A stretch of DNA of 24,562 nucleotides, taken from positions 1-24,562 of IMG/VR virus record IMGVR_UViG_3300024348_002438. One strand, 5' to 3'. Positions 1-7,191 of this stretch are shown in pieces. The notes below the pieces were generated by a model, which made no database searches, was not told the DNA's origin, and worked only from the letters and a program-made list of their open reading frames with translations. The position numbers were made by a program, and so were the translations under genes. Within the stretch, counting starts at the first letter, position 1, and the number at the start of each line of letters is the position of its first letter. This stretch comes from a virus.

Positions 1-56
1 GGTAGAGCAGCAGACTTTTAATCTGCGGGTCGATGGTTCGAGCCCATCTGGGGACA
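1..56 (+). tRNA. tRNA-Lys(TTT), 5' end outside the window
   Basis: The anticodon arm is GCAGA / loop CTTTTAA / TCTGC at 10-26, giving anticodon TTT. The T arm is GATGG / TTCGAGC / CCATC at 32-48, followed by the 3' acceptor strand and discriminator A at 56. No CCA is encoded. The 5' acceptor strand and part of the D arm lie before the window. Confidence 0.9.
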
Positions 57-86
57 CACGTGTAAGATAAACTATATAGGAGAAAA

Positions 87-623
87 ATGAAAACAGTAGG
101 AGATAAGTTAGGAACGTTTGCAGTTACTGGTGTAAAGCCAGGAGCCCTAAGCTATGAAGATAGCTCTTTTGAAGTATTAAATCAAGACTCTTTCCCTGGA
201 AAGTGGAAGATTATTGCTTTTTATCCAAAGGATTTTACATTTGTATGCCCAACAGAAATTGTTGCATATGATGCATTAGTAAATGATTTTAATGATAGAG
301 ATGCCATTCTTATGACTGGTTCGGTTGATAATGAATTTTGTAAGATTGCATGGCGTAACGCACATGAAGATCTAAAGAAAACTAATTCATGGTCATTTGC
401 AGACACTGGTCATCAGCTTGCTAACGATCTTGGTGTACATCACCCATCTGGAGTTACATATCGTGCAACATTTATTATTGATCCAGAAAATACAATTCAG
501 CATGTAACTGTAAACAATTTAGATGTAGGTAGAAACCCAGACGAAACTCTTCGTGTACTAGATGCATTACAAACTGGTGAGCTATGTGCATGTAACAGAT
601 CTTTAGGTGGAGAAACTCTATAA
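87..623 (+). CDS. ahpC: alkyl hydroperoxide reductase AhpC (2-Cys peroxiredoxin)
   Basis: Reduces H2O2, alkyl hydroperoxides and peroxynitrite in the cytoplasm. The 178-residue protein carries the peroxiredoxin signature PKDFTFVCPTE with P47, T51 and peroxidatic C54, and active-site R126. The tail reads ELCACN, with C167 and C169 as candidate resolving cysteines. This double-Cys tail is typical of mycobacterial AhpC, which has C61, C174 and C176. The C-terminus is about ten residues shorter than the bacterial protein. AGGAG at 78-82 precedes the ATG. The stop shares a base with the next start (TAATG), so ahpC and ahpD are coupled, as in actinobacteria. An extra C85 is visible. Family assignment is firm; peroxidase activity is inferred. 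Confidence 0.95.
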   Translation: MKTVGDKLGTFAVTGVKPGALSYEDSSFEVLNQDSFPGKWKIIAFYPKDFTFVCPTEIVAYDALVNDFNDRDAILMTGSVDNEFCKIAWRNAHEDLKKTNSWSFADTGHQLANDLGVHHPSGVTYRATFIIDPENTIQHVTVNNLDVGRNPDETLRVLDALQTGELCACNRSLGGETL

Positions 624-1135
624 TGACATGGGTAGACCAGCTTAAGGATTCTCTTCCAGAATATGCTAAAGACATCAAATTAAATCTTGATGCTGTAATC
701 AATAGATCATCTATTGATGTAGAGCATGCTACGTATATTTCAATAGCAGCAGCATTTGCAACAGGCAATGGCAAGCTGCTTGCCTTTATTACTGCTAATG
801 CAAATGATGAAGTTGAAAAAAATGCTGCCCTTACTGCTGGTGCTATCATGGCACAGAATAACGTTTGGTATCCATTTATTGAAATGGCTGATGACGTAAA
901 CTTAAAGGGGCTACCAGCTCAGCTAAGAATGAATGCTATTACTTCTCACGGTGGCACAACCAAAGGTAAGTTTGAAGCTTATTCATTAGCATCGTCTATT
1001 GTTGGTAAATGTCATTTTTGTGTTAAAGCACATTATGAAACATTAAAGCAAGAAGGATACACGGTAGAACAACTACGTGACATAGGAAGAATTGCAGCAA
1101 CAATTAATGCATTAGCAAAGATACTCTCAGCGTGA
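623..1135 (+). CDS. ahpD: alkylhydroperoxidase AhpD (CMD/AhpD family)
   Basis: In mycobacteria AhpD passes electrons from lipoylated dihydrolipoamide acyltransferase and Lpd to AhpC, and has weak peroxidase activity itself. This 170-residue protein has the motif GKCHFCVKAH with C130, C133 and H137, plus E118 upstream; the catalytic numbering matches the M. tuberculosis protein. The N-terminal LPEYAKDIKLNL segment is also typical. It overlaps ahpC by one base and the next gene by four (GTGA), so it belongs to one transcript. No lipoyl or Lpd gene is in the window, so reducing power would have to come from the host. Confidence 0.94.
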   Translation: MTWVDQLKDSLPEYAKDIKLNLDAVINRSSIDVEHATYISIAAAFATGNGKLLAFITANANDEVEKNAALTAGAIMAQNNVWYPFIEMADDVNLKGLPAQLRMNAITSHGGTTKGKFEAYSLASSIVGKCHFCVKAHYETLKQEGYTVEQLRDIGRIAATINALAKILSA

Positions 1136-1602
1136 TAAAAAGGCCAGCCTGGATATTTGACGTAGATGGGACCTTAGTTGATGTGGATCCAATACTTCAC
1201 CACATACTAAATCAAGATAGGTCTAGCGAATCATTTAAGAAAAATTATGATGCTTTTCATAAGGCTTCTATAAGCTGTGATCCACATAAAGATGTAGTTG
1301 ATATGGTCTGGCAGGTATGTAATGATTTAGATATTATTATAGTTACTGCTAGAAAAGAAAAGTATAGGGCTCTAACTTCTAGATGGCTAAAGAATAACGA
1401 TGTCCCACATGATGCCTTATTTATGAGACAAGATGATGATCATAGAGAAGACTATGAAGTCAAAAAAGATATTCTTGAGCACATCGAAGTGTATTGGGAT
1501 GTAAAGCATGCGGTAGATGACAATCCAAGCATTATTAGACTTTGGGAAGAAAATGGGATTACAACTACTAAAATAGGAACATGGGACGGGGTTAAAAGAT
1601 GA
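1132..1602 (+). CDS. HAD-superfamily phosphatase, polynucleotide-kinase 3'-phosphatase-like
   Basis: The 156-residue protein has the HAD motifs: motif I FDVDGT with D10 and D12, motif II T72 in IIIVTAR, a lysine-rich motif III near 111, and motif IV VDDNPS with D129 and D130. Length and layout resemble the stand-alone 3'-phosphatase domain of T4 Pnk. No kinase domain is attached. It may repair 3'-phosphate ends of nucleic acid or dephosphorylate a nucleotide. The start is GTG, overlapping the ahpD stop (GTGA); no good SD is visible, so translation is probably coupled. Confidence 0.8.
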   Translation: MIKRPAWIFDVDGTLVDVDPILHHILNQDRSSESFKKNYDAFHKASISCDPHKDVVDMVWQVCNDLDIIIVTARKEKYRALTSRWLKNNDVPHDALFMRQDDDHREDYEVKKDILEHIEVYWDVKHAVDDNPSIIRLWEENGITTTKIGTWDGVKR

Positions 1603-2144
1603 TAATTGGTCTATCTGGATATGCTAGATCTGGTAAAGATACAGCTGCAGACAGGTTGGTAGAGCAACACATGTTTACGCGGTACTCCTTTGCTGCACCA
1701 ATGAAAGAAGCAATGTACAAGCTTAATCCCATAGTTCATTCAGACAGTATAGGTAATTTTAGATATAAAGATTTAGTAGATACCTGTGGTCTAGATGTTG
1801 CTAAAGAAAATACTCCAGAAATACGCAGGCTCCTACAAGTATTTGGGACAGAAGTTGGAAGAGATATGTTTGGTATTAACTTTTGGGTTGACCTTGCCTT
1901 GAATAGTATTAAAGAAGACAATGCAGTTATAAGTGATGTAAGGTTTAAAAATGAAGCAGACGCAATAAAATCAATTGGTGGGCAAGTCTGGAGAATAAAT
2001 AGGAATGGCGTAGGCCCAGTAACTAACCATTCTTCTGAATTAGATCTAGATAACTACAACTTTGACTACATAATTGATAATGATTACAGTGTGGTAGACT
2101 TAAATAATATAGTGGATATGCTATGGGAGAAAAAGAATGTTTAA
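1599..2144 (+). CDS. deoxynucleoside monophosphate kinase
   Basis: Predicted to phosphorylate dNMPs to dNDPs for phage DNA synthesis (T4 gp1-like family). The Walker A loop is GYARSGKDT at residues 7-15 with K13. The central ISDVRFKNEADAI segment and the later N-H-S-S-E motif are typical of phage dNMP kinases. At 181 residues it is shorter than T4 gp1 (241) but normal for actinophage relatives. It overlaps the upstream gene by four bases (ATGA) and the downstream small gene by eight. Confidence 0.88.
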   Translation: MIIGLSGYARSGKDTAADRLVEQHMFTRYSFAAPMKEAMYKLNPIVHSDSIGNFRYKDLVDTCGLDVAKENTPEIRRLLQVFGTEVGRDMFGINFWVDLALNSIKEDNAVISDVRFKNEADAIKSIGGQVWRINRNGVGPVTNHSSELDLDNYNFDYIIDNDYSVVDLNNIVDMLWEKKNV

Positions 2145-2265
2145 TTCATTGATTTGTAAGATTAAAAGTCATATGCTTGAAAAGGCAGGCTCATGCCCAT
2201 TTACTGGTAAAACTTATAATGTATGTACAAGGTGCAATAAAATGGTTGAGGTAACAAATGAATAA
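2137..2265 (+). CDS. 42-residue zinc-ribbon-like protein
   Basis: Starts at an ATG inside the last codons of the dNMP kinase and overlaps the next gene's start by eight bases. The C-terminal half has C-P-F-T-G-K-x-Y then VCTRC, i.e. an isolated Cys followed by CxxC, as in small phage zinc-ribbon proteins. Function unknown. AGAAAAAGA precedes the ATG as a weak SD, so coupling is likely. Confidence 0.7.
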   Translation: MFNSLICKIKSHMLEKAGSCPFTGKTYNVCTRCNKMVEVTNE

Positions 2266-2833
2266 GGCAATCAATAAAAAAAATGGAATATGGGAATGGC
2301 ATAATGTTTTGGATAACCCCAATGAACTAATTGATGGTATTCAAGATGACAAATGGGAGTATTATACCAATAAGGGTGGCGGGGAAACAATAATTGGAAG
2401 ATCTGTATTTTTACGCAAAGGAGAAGATTTGCATTCAAAAGCGATAAAAGTATTTTTTGACTGTGTGGCAGAATATTCTTCATGCAACGGATTAAATTTT
2501 AATGATGAGAATGTAGGACAAGATTGGCTTTTGATTAGAGAGTACAATACTGGATCTAAAATGTCAGCACATAGCGATGCATATAGCTATGTAAAAAAAG
2601 ATGGCAACCCTGTAAAGCCATCTTTAACCGCTATACTATATATAAATGATGATTATACTGGAGGAGAAATTGATTTTATTCATGATGATTTATGCATAAA
2701 GCCAAAAGCTGGTTCAATGGTAGTTTTCCCAAGTGACAAACAGCACGAGGTGTTAGAAATATTAAGTGGAAATAGATACATGACTCAAACTTATATATAT
2801 GAGCACCCAACTTCTTTTTATGACAAAAACTGA
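2258..2833 (+). CDS. 2OG-Fe(II) oxygenase, prolyl 4-hydroxylase-like (copy 1)
   Basis: The 191-residue protein has the double-stranded beta-helix iron site: HSD with H105 and D107, distal H163 (KQHEV), and R173 for 2-oxoglutarate (GNRYMTQTYI). YINDDYTGGEIDF is the usual strand before the distal His. The substrate cannot be told; related phage proteins may hydroxylate proteins or nucleobases. It is one of four paralogues in this window, and they share little outside the core. It overlaps the upstream zinc protein. Confidence 0.87.
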   Translation: MNKAINKKNGIWEWHNVLDNPNELIDGIQDDKWEYYTNKGGGETIIGRSVFLRKGEDLHSKAIKVFFDCVAEYSSCNGLNFNDENVGQDWLLIREYNTGSKMSAHSDAYSYVKKDGNPVKPSLTAILYINDDYTGGEIDFIHDDLCIKPKAGSMVVFPSDKQHEVLEILSGNRYMTQTYIYEHPTSFYDKN

Positions 2834-2839
2834 TATAAT
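2831..2839 (+). promoter_or_regulatory. extended -10 promoter for a leaderless gene
   Basis: TGATATAAT fits TGnTATAAT and ends six bases before the ATG at 2846, so predicted +1 is the A of the start codon. No -35 match is visible at the normal distance. It overlaps the 3' end of the oxygenase gene. The same arrangement recurs at 7212, 19713 and 20345. Confidence 0.65.
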
Positions 2840-2845
2840 GTATAC

Positions 2846-2971
2846 ATGATAGATAACATACCACCTTGCTTTTATTGTCCACTAGAAAGTAAGTACTCAG
2901 AGCCAGAGCTACTTACTGGTATTGTAATAGATGTGTGTGAAAAACATTTTCATTTAAAGTACATGGGATAA
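2846..2971 (+). CDS. 41-residue CxxC zinc-binding-like protein
   Basis: Has C-F-Y-C near the N-terminus and V-C-E-K-H-F-H near the end, a likely single-zinc fold. No SD lies before the ATG, and the -10 motif six bases upstream predicts a leaderless mRNA. Function unknown. It is followed after three bases by the TTG start of the next gene. Confidence 0.7.
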   Translation: MIDNIPPCFYCPLESKYSEPELLTGIVIDVCEKHFHLKYMG

Positions 2972-2974
2972 ATT

Positions 2975-3202
2975 TTGGCATACAGCAGGTTTTTTGACAG
3001 CGATATATACATATATCCACATGTCGAAGGGTATATTTATTGTGCAGCCTGCCTACTTTCAGAAGAGTCTGAAACAATTAAGGACGACGAACACCTATTT
3101 GTTCACCTTCATGAACATCTTAAGGCGGGTCATGATGTACCAGAGATGCTCTACTATGAAATCATAATGGATGAAGATAGATATACCCCGTTGACAGATT
3201 GA
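2975..3202 (+). CDS. actinophage small protein with CxxC and His cluster
   Basis: The 75-residue protein opens with MAYSRF-x-DSDIYIY, then YCAAC, then several His (FVHLHEH and AGHDVPE). I recognise this as a recurrent small protein of actinobacteriophages, probably a C2H2-like zinc fold, without a known role. The start is TTG at 2975; the conserved N-terminus begins exactly there, which decides the start. Only a weak SD (GGGA) is present. Confidence 0.8.
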   Translation: MAYSRFFDSDIYIYPHVEGYIYCAACLLSEESETIKDDEHLFVHLHEHLKAGHDVPEMLYYEIIMDEDRYTPLTD

Positions 3203-3229
3203 ACAATAAATAGTATTATATAGATATAA

Positions 3230-3241
3230 GGCAATTTTGCC
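3230..3241 (+). repeat. short inverted repeat in the leader of the GPx gene
   Basis: GGCAATTTTGCC is a 5-bp stem around TT, 18 bases before the chosen GPx start and just before an in-frame ATG at 3242 that lacks an SD. It may be a leader hairpin or an operator; no further support. Confidence 0.35.
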
Positions 3242-3259
3242 ATGAAAAAGGAGATTATT

Positions 3260-3727
3260 ATGTCAGTTTATGATTACAGTTTTACAGATAACAATGGCAA
3301 TATTGTTGAGCTGTCAAAATTTAAAGAGAATACTTTATTATTGGTAAACGTTGCAAGCAATTGCGGATTTACTGTTCAGTACGAAGGACTTCAGGCTCTT
3401 AGCAAAAAGCATGAGAATAGAGGGCTTGTAGTGATTGGATTCCCATGCAATCAATTTAATGAACAAGAGCCTGGCACTGATGAAGATATTAAAGATTTTT
3501 GCCAAACAAGGTATGGAGTAGACTTCTTAATCTCTACAAAGATTAATGTTAATGGTGAAGATGCACATCCGCTATTTAAATATTTAGTTTCTAAAGCAGA
3601 GTTTGATGAAGTTCCATGGAATTTTACTAAATTCATTGTTAATGATGCTGAATTTACAGCAATTTCTCCACATGTTACTCCAGAAGAAATGGAAAACGTA
3701 ATAGAGTTAGCCTTACAGAAGAATTAA
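3260..3727 (+). CDS. glutathione peroxidase family protein (likely thioredoxin-type)
   Basis: Reduces peroxides with a cysteine nucleophile. The 155 residues from this start contain C35 in NVASNCGFT, FPCNQF at 61-66 with Q69 just after, and WNF with W120 and N121, completing the Cys-Gln-Trp-Asn tetrad. C81 in DFCQTR sits where thioredoxin-dependent GPx proteins have the resolving Cys. I chose ATG 3260 over ATG 3242 because AAGGAG at 3248-3253 is six bases upstream and the family begins around VYDYSF. It is the third peroxide-reducing enzyme in this stretch, after AhpC and AhpD. Confidence 0.93.
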   Translation: MSVYDYSFTDNNGNIVELSKFKENTLLLVNVASNCGFTVQYEGLQALSKKHENRGLVVIGFPCNQFNEQEPGTDEDIKDFCQTRYGVDFLISTKINVNGEDAHPLFKYLVSKAEFDEVPWNFTKFIVNDAEFTAISPHVTPEEMENVIELALQKN

Positions 3728-3728
3728 A

Positions 3729-4361
3729 TTGTCTAAAAATGTTATTGGATATGAAGCTTTTAGTAACAACCCCCTCTTGCCAGCTAAAAGCTTTATTCCC
3801 GAATGGTACAAGGGCAGCACATCTAAAACTTTAAAAAAATGTGTTCCATTTTTGGATGCCTTTATGTCTGGATATATTATAACTTTGCCAAATGATCTGT
3901 ATGTTAGCTATGACAATAAAACTCCAGAAATAAAGTTAGAGGATGGCACAATATATAAAGGCTCATATAGAGACGCCCAAAGTGTAAACACAATCCCATT
4001 CAATCACTATGATATAGAGTTTGCATGGGATCTTTGTATTGCTATCCATATACCAGCTGGAGCAAGCCTAGTACTTACTCATCCCTTTAACAGATATGAT
4101 TTGCCATTTACTACTTTAAGTGGAATAATAGATGGAGACTTTACAATAGTCCCACATGGTGCAATACCATTTTATATCCAAAAGGGGTTTGAAGGGTTAA
4201 TAAAGGCTGGTACTCCAGTAGCTCAACTAATTCCTTTTAATCGTGATTCATGGAAAGCAGAAGTAGAGGCAGGACTTTTTGAAAATTCAAAAAAGAATCG
4301 CAGATCAATGCCAAGTGACTGGTACAAAAAAAGCTCGTGGAAAAGGAAAAGCTATGATTAG
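3729..4361 (+). CDS. conserved phage protein of unknown function, 210 residues
   Basis: I do not recognise a function with confidence. Visible features: FIPEWYKG near residue 22, CVPFLDAFMSGYIITLP around 38-54, a central beta-rich region (LCIAIHIPAGASLVLTHPFNR), and a basic, aromatic tail. Such proteins occur in large marine phages; the layout may correspond to DUF6065, which I cannot verify. The start is TTG at 3729, directly after the GPx stop with a weak AGAAGAA SD. It lies in the same run as the oxygenases. Confidence 0.75.
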   Translation: MSKNVIGYEAFSNNPLLPAKSFIPEWYKGSTSKTLKKCVPFLDAFMSGYIITLPNDLYVSYDNKTPEIKLEDGTIYKGSYRDAQSVNTIPFNHYDIEFAWDLCIAIHIPAGASLVLTHPFNRYDLPFTTLSGIIDGDFTIVPHGAIPFYIQKGFEGLIKAGTPVAQLIPFNRDSWKAEVEAGLFENSKKNRRSMPSDWYKKSSWKRKSYD

Positions 4362-4382
4362 AAAGAAGAAAGGTATAACTAA

Positions 4383-5048
4383 ATGAATCCGATAAAGATG
4401 TCAGATGAGGTTTGGTATTTTGAAGACGCTCTAGAAAATCCTGACGAATTATTACAATACCCTACTAATTGGGAAAAGACACCAAATCATGACGACATGG
4501 TAACCGCTAGAATTAACACCAAGGAATACCTTGATGTTACAGATGATGCAATATTTAAGTGTTTAGATGTGTGGTACAAGAATCATTTGCATTTGAATGC
4601 AGTAAAATATAAGTTAGCAAAGTCGACCTTTATACACAGCAGGGGCCCAGGCCCAGGCTACGGCCCACATACAGACTTTATGGCACTTCCAGATGGAACT
4701 TATGAGCAGGTTAGCGCCACGATACTTGCGTACCTTCATGACCCAGAAGAATTTGAAGGCGGAGAAATATTTTTCCCAGACTATGATGTTACACTTAGAC
4801 CCAAAAAAGGAAGCGTAATAATATTTGGAAACAAAGTAAGACATGCAGTAACTGATGTTATATCTGGAAGACGATCTATTGCAAGCGTATTCTTAGTTAA
4901 AGAGAAATATTTTTATAAAGAAATGTTTGCTGTTGATCCAAATAATCCAACTCCAGAAGAGCTAAGAAGATTTGAATTATTAGTGCCACAATACGAAATG
5001 AAAAATGGAAACTCAGACGTATCTAAATTTGCTAATGATCTAGGATAA
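4383..5048 (+). CDS. 2OG-Fe(II) oxygenase, prolyl 4-hydroxylase-like (copy 2)
   Basis: The 221-residue protein has an HTD iron motif (H96, D98) in GYGPHTDFM, strand EFEGGEIFFP, distal H154 (KVRHAV) and R163/R164 (SGRRSIASVF). A C-terminal extension of about 50 residues after the core is not seen in copy 1. AAAGG 14 bases upstream is a poor but usable SD. Substrate unknown. Confidence 0.87.
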   Translation: MNPIKMSDEVWYFEDALENPDELLQYPTNWEKTPNHDDMVTARINTKEYLDVTDDAIFKCLDVWYKNHLHLNAVKYKLAKSTFIHSRGPGPGYGPHTDFMALPDGTYEQVSATILAYLHDPEEFEGGEIFFPDYDVTLRPKKGSVIIFGNKVRHAVTDVISGRRSIASVFLVKEKYFYKEMFAVDPNNPTPEELRRFELLVPQYEMKNGNSDVSKFANDLG

Positions 5049-5051
5049 AAA

Positions 5052-5336
5052 ATGATTAATTGGTTAGTCAATAGGATATTCAGGTGGGACACACTGAGGC
5101 ATGCAGTATTTGATGAAGTAATGCTATATCAATCCGTAGATAGATCACTATGGGAACATTCAAAATATGGCCCAATGAATCTTACCTGGTCAGAGGGAGA
5201 CACTTGGTATGGCTGGACCTATAATGAATCTAATAAAAGATATTATTTTGATGATATTGGCAATACATCACTTATGGGTTTATGGGAAGATCAATGGATG
5301 AGGGAAGCCGAAGGCCTAGACGATACTAGGGTATAA
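5052..5336 (+). CDS. hypothetical protein, 94 residues, Trp/Tyr-rich
   Basis: Starts three bases after the oxygenase stop, with AGGAT serving as SD. Aromatic-rich (W at many positions) with an acidic C-terminus. No motif recognised. It belongs to the same run of genes. Confidence 0.7.
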   Translation: MINWLVNRIFRWDTLRHAVFDEVMLYQSVDRSLWEHSKYGPMNLTWSEGDTWYGWTYNESNKRYYFDDIGNTSLMGLWEDQWMREAEGLDDTRV

Positions 5337-5361
5337 TAGTTATCTAAGAGAAAGAAATACT

Positions 5362-5568
5362 ATGACCGTTTCAATGTGCGATAAATGCTCGATCAAGACT
5401 AACAAGGAAGCTTGGGCTAAGTATCCAGAAATGCTTGATTTATGTAAGATGTGTGAGTCATTCCAGATGGCTATAAACAACACTATAGATGAGCAGGCGG
5501 AAAAGCTAGGAATAGTAACCAGCGTAACAAAGAGAATGAGGAAGAAAAACAATGGGCATACTAGATAA
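5362..5568 (+). CDS. 68-residue two-CxxC zinc-ribbon-like protein
   Basis: CDKC at residues 6-9 and CKMC near 28-31 form a four-Cys site, followed by a helix and a basic C-terminus (KRMRKKNNG). Nucleic-acid binding is a plausible inference. TATAAT at 5332-5337 gives a predicted transcript start near 5344, and an A/G-rich SD precedes the ATG. It overlaps the next gene by 17 bases. Confidence 0.75.
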   Translation: MTVSMCDKCSIKTNKEAWAKYPEMLDLCKMCESFQMAINNTIDEQAEKLGIVTSVTKRMRKKNNGHTR

Positions 5569-5659
5569 CCTTGAGGCATACATAGACTTAGATCTATTAG
5601 GCAATCTTGATATGAGAGAAGATATAGATATATTTGAGACCCAGAAGGATTTTGAGTAA
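5552..5659 (+). CDS. 35-residue acidic protein
   Basis: ATG at 5552 lies inside the end of the zinc-ribbon gene, preceded by GAGGAAG. The peptide is acidic (DLDLLGNLDMREDIDIFE). Its stop shares a base with the next ATG (TAATG), so it fits a coupled chain. No family recognised. Confidence 0.6.
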   Translation: MGILDNLEAYIDLDLLGNLDMREDIDIFETQKDFE

Positions 5660-5892
5660 TGTATTGGTCATATATCCTAGCAGTCATTGGAGTCACAGGC
5701 ATATTCTTTGTTGGTCGAAAGACAATATGGGGATGGCATATCCTATTGGTTAATGAGGCTTTGTGGATTACGTATGCAATTATAACAAAACAATATGGGT
5801 TTATATTATCAGCAATAGCATATGCAGCAGTTTATGTTAGGTCTTACATACATTGGTCTAAGGAGCCAGTAAATGAGATCCACCTTGGATAA
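5659..5892 (+). CDS. small membrane protein, about three transmembrane helices
   Basis: In the 77 residues, hydrophobic segments lie at about 3-18, 26-43 and 47-64, with a charged tail. The arrangement recalls small PnuC-like or phage inner-membrane proteins, but no defining motif is seen. The 3' end overlaps the next gene by 20 bases. Confidence 0.7.
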   Translation: MYWSYILAVIGVTGIFFVGRKTIWGWHILLVNEALWITYAIITKQYGFILSAIAYAAVYVRSYIHWSKEPVNEIHLG

Positions 5893-6475
5893 GTTTAAGA
5901 TTGTAGAGACATTCAATTCTTCTGTAATGCATATTTCAAACTGTTTAGAAGATCCAGAAAAAATTGTATCTGGGCTAGAATTTAAAACTTGGAAAGAGAT
6001 GCTTAACAAAGATGGCGTAACTGGACATTTTTGTTTTTTTAAAGAGCCAGACGTAGAGTATACTCAAATACTTGATGCCATGCTTCAGGCAGCAAAAATA
6101 TTTTTATTGAATACTGGCAGGGATATTGCAGATTACGAAAAAAGGTATGATTCTCACAGAGTAGTTAAGTGGGAACAAAAAGGTAGGTATTTAGTTCAAC
6201 ATGTGGACAGATGGTCAACTGGAGGAGATCAAATAACTCCAGACATAAGCCTAAGCATGTATTTAACTGATGACTATGAAGGCGGCGGCTTGAACTTTAG
6301 CTTGCTTGATAAAACAATTAGACCATTAGCTGGAGACATTGTGGCATTTGACCATCACCAGCTGCATGGTACTGAGCCTTATTTAGGCGGAAGAAGAATT
6401 ACAATACAGTTTTATTTATTTAAGAAAGAAAAGGGAGAGACTAATGACAAAGAAGAAGATAAAGCTTCCGCTTAA
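5873..6475 (+). CDS. 2OG-Fe(II) oxygenase, prolyl 4-hydroxylase-like (copy 3)
   Basis: The 200-residue protein has an HVD iron motif (H110, D112), strand DDYEGGGLNF, distal H165 in QLHGTEP, and R174/R175 (GGRRITIQFYL). The H-G-x-E-P then G-R-R spacing matches copy 4, so these two are closer to each other than to copies 1 and 2. The C-terminus is lysine/glutamate-rich. It starts within the membrane-protein gene. Confidence 0.87.
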   Translation: MRSTLDKFKIVETFNSSVMHISNCLEDPEKIVSGLEFKTWKEMLNKDGVTGHFCFFKEPDVEYTQILDAMLQAAKIFLLNTGRDIADYEKRYDSHRVVKWEQKGRYLVQHVDRWSTGGDQITPDISLSMYLTDDYEGGGLNFSLLDKTIRPLAGDIVAFDHHQLHGTEPYLGGRRITIQFYLFKKEKGETNDKEEDKASA

Positions 6476-6545
6476 ATGGTGGAAGAATCCAATTACATAC
6501 GTAAAGTTTCATAGATCAATGAAGAAGCTAAAAAAGGCTCTATAA
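6444..6545 (+). CDS. 33-residue highly basic peptide
   Basis: GGGAGAG lies just upstream of the ATG. The ORF overlaps the end of oxygenase copy 3 by 32 bases. Lysine-rich with a WW pair and an amphipathic C-terminus. It stops five bases before tRNA-Arg. No family recognised. Confidence 0.55.
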   Translation: MTKKKIKLPLKWWKNPITYVKFHRSMKKLKKAL

Positions 6546-6550
6546 GCCTT

Positions 6551-6621
6551 TTCAGGTTCCTATAATGGTCGTAGAGCGGTTTCCGAAACCGACAATGAAG
6601 GTCCGATTCCTTCACCTGAAG
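6551..6621 (+). tRNA. tRNA-Arg(CCG), structurally atypical
   Basis: The acceptor strand 6551-6557 pairs perfectly with 6614-6620. The anticodon loop TTCCGAA at 6581-6587 gives CCG, decoding CGG. The T stem is GAAGG/CCTTC with loop TCCGATT, where position 55 is C rather than the near-universal T. The anticodon stem has a G-A mismatch at its base and the D stem begins C10-G25. 71 bases, no encoded CCA. Confidence 0.82.
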
Positions 6622-6622
6622 C

Positions 6623-6757
6623 ATGAGTAAGCACTGGGAGGATAAGTCCCAATGGATCACACACTGTCCCATATGCTTTTGTGCGGTCACACACCAGCTA
6701 TATGACTTTCATATGCAATATCATGAAAACCAGGCGGGCAAAGAGGCTATTGACTAG
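6623..6757 (+). CDS. 44-residue Cys/His-rich protein
   Basis: The ATG lies two bases after tRNA-Arg. The peptide has CPICFC plus H24, H30 and H34, a possible C2H2-type zinc site. No SD is visible since the tRNA occupies that space, so expression is uncertain. The end of this ORF holds the -35 of the next promoter. Confidence 0.5.
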   Translation: MSKHWEDKSQWITHCPICFCAVTHQLYDFHMQYHENQAGKEAID

Positions 6758-6778
6758 CCCACCAACATATAGTACAAT
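6750..6778 (+). promoter_or_regulatory. sigma-70-like promoter for a leaderless gene
   Basis: TTGACT (6750-6755), a 17-base spacer, TACAAT (6773-6778), then six bases to the ATG at 6785. Predicted +1 is the start codon itself. Confidence 0.75.
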
Positions 6779-6784
6779 AAATAT

Positions 6785-6997
6785 ATGAAATCATCTAGAG
6801 ACAAGTCAATGCTTAATACATCAAAGGCGAAGCCTTCTGGCGTTGATCTTCCTAAAGAAGCTATGGATATACTAAAAAGATTGCAGGCTGCAAAGGTTTA
6901 CGGCAGTAAAAGAAAGTACAACAAAGTATTACAAGATCTTGCAGATTCATATCCTGAGATGGCATCAGATATATTTAAGCTAAAGGTATGGGAGTAA
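6785..6997 (+). CDS. hypothetical protein, 70 residues, helical and basic
   Basis: Lysine-rich N-terminus, then a predicted helical region (PKEAMDILKRLQAAK). No SD; a good promoter predicts a leaderless transcript. The next gene starts one base after the stop. No family recognised. Confidence 0.7.
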   Translation: MKSSRDKSMLNTSKAKPSGVDLPKEAMDILKRLQAAKVYGSKRKYNKVLQDLADSYPEMASDIFKLKVWE

Positions 6998-6998
6998 A

Positions 6999-7127
6999 AT
7001 GAGCCTAGATGAGATTACACTAAGAGAAGAGATTGCAAGGGCTATAGAGGCCATAGAGATCGAAGAGTCAGTAACCAATGCCATAGGCATGCGTATGCTG
7101 GCTGCTAAGATAGCTAGAAATAACTAA
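6999..7127 (+). CDS. 42-residue helical protein
   Basis: GGGAG in the end of the upstream gene serves as SD. The peptide is a charged amphipathic helix (EEIARAIEAIEIEESV) with a short basic tail. Second gene of a two-gene unit. Confidence 0.6.
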   Translation: MSLDEITLREEIARAIEAIEIEESVTNAIGMRMLAAKIARNN

Positions 7128-7131
7128 TATA

Positions 7132-7173
7132 GCCTATATAGGCCCCATTTAGTGAAGCGAAAAAGTGAAGCGG
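7132..7173 (+). repeat. palindrome and direct repeats after the two-gene unit
   Basis: GCCTATATAGGC (7132-7143) is a perfect palindrome. It is followed by two copies of AGTGAAGCG (starting 7151 and 7164) in an A-rich context. The role is unknown: transcription stop or protein site. Confidence 0.4.
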
Positions 7174-7191
7174 AAAATGAGAGAGGGTTTA

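Noticed and set aside
475-849. 124-residue minus-strand ORF
   Set aside because: Lies antisense across the ahpC/ahpD junction, which has strong family evidence on the plus strand.
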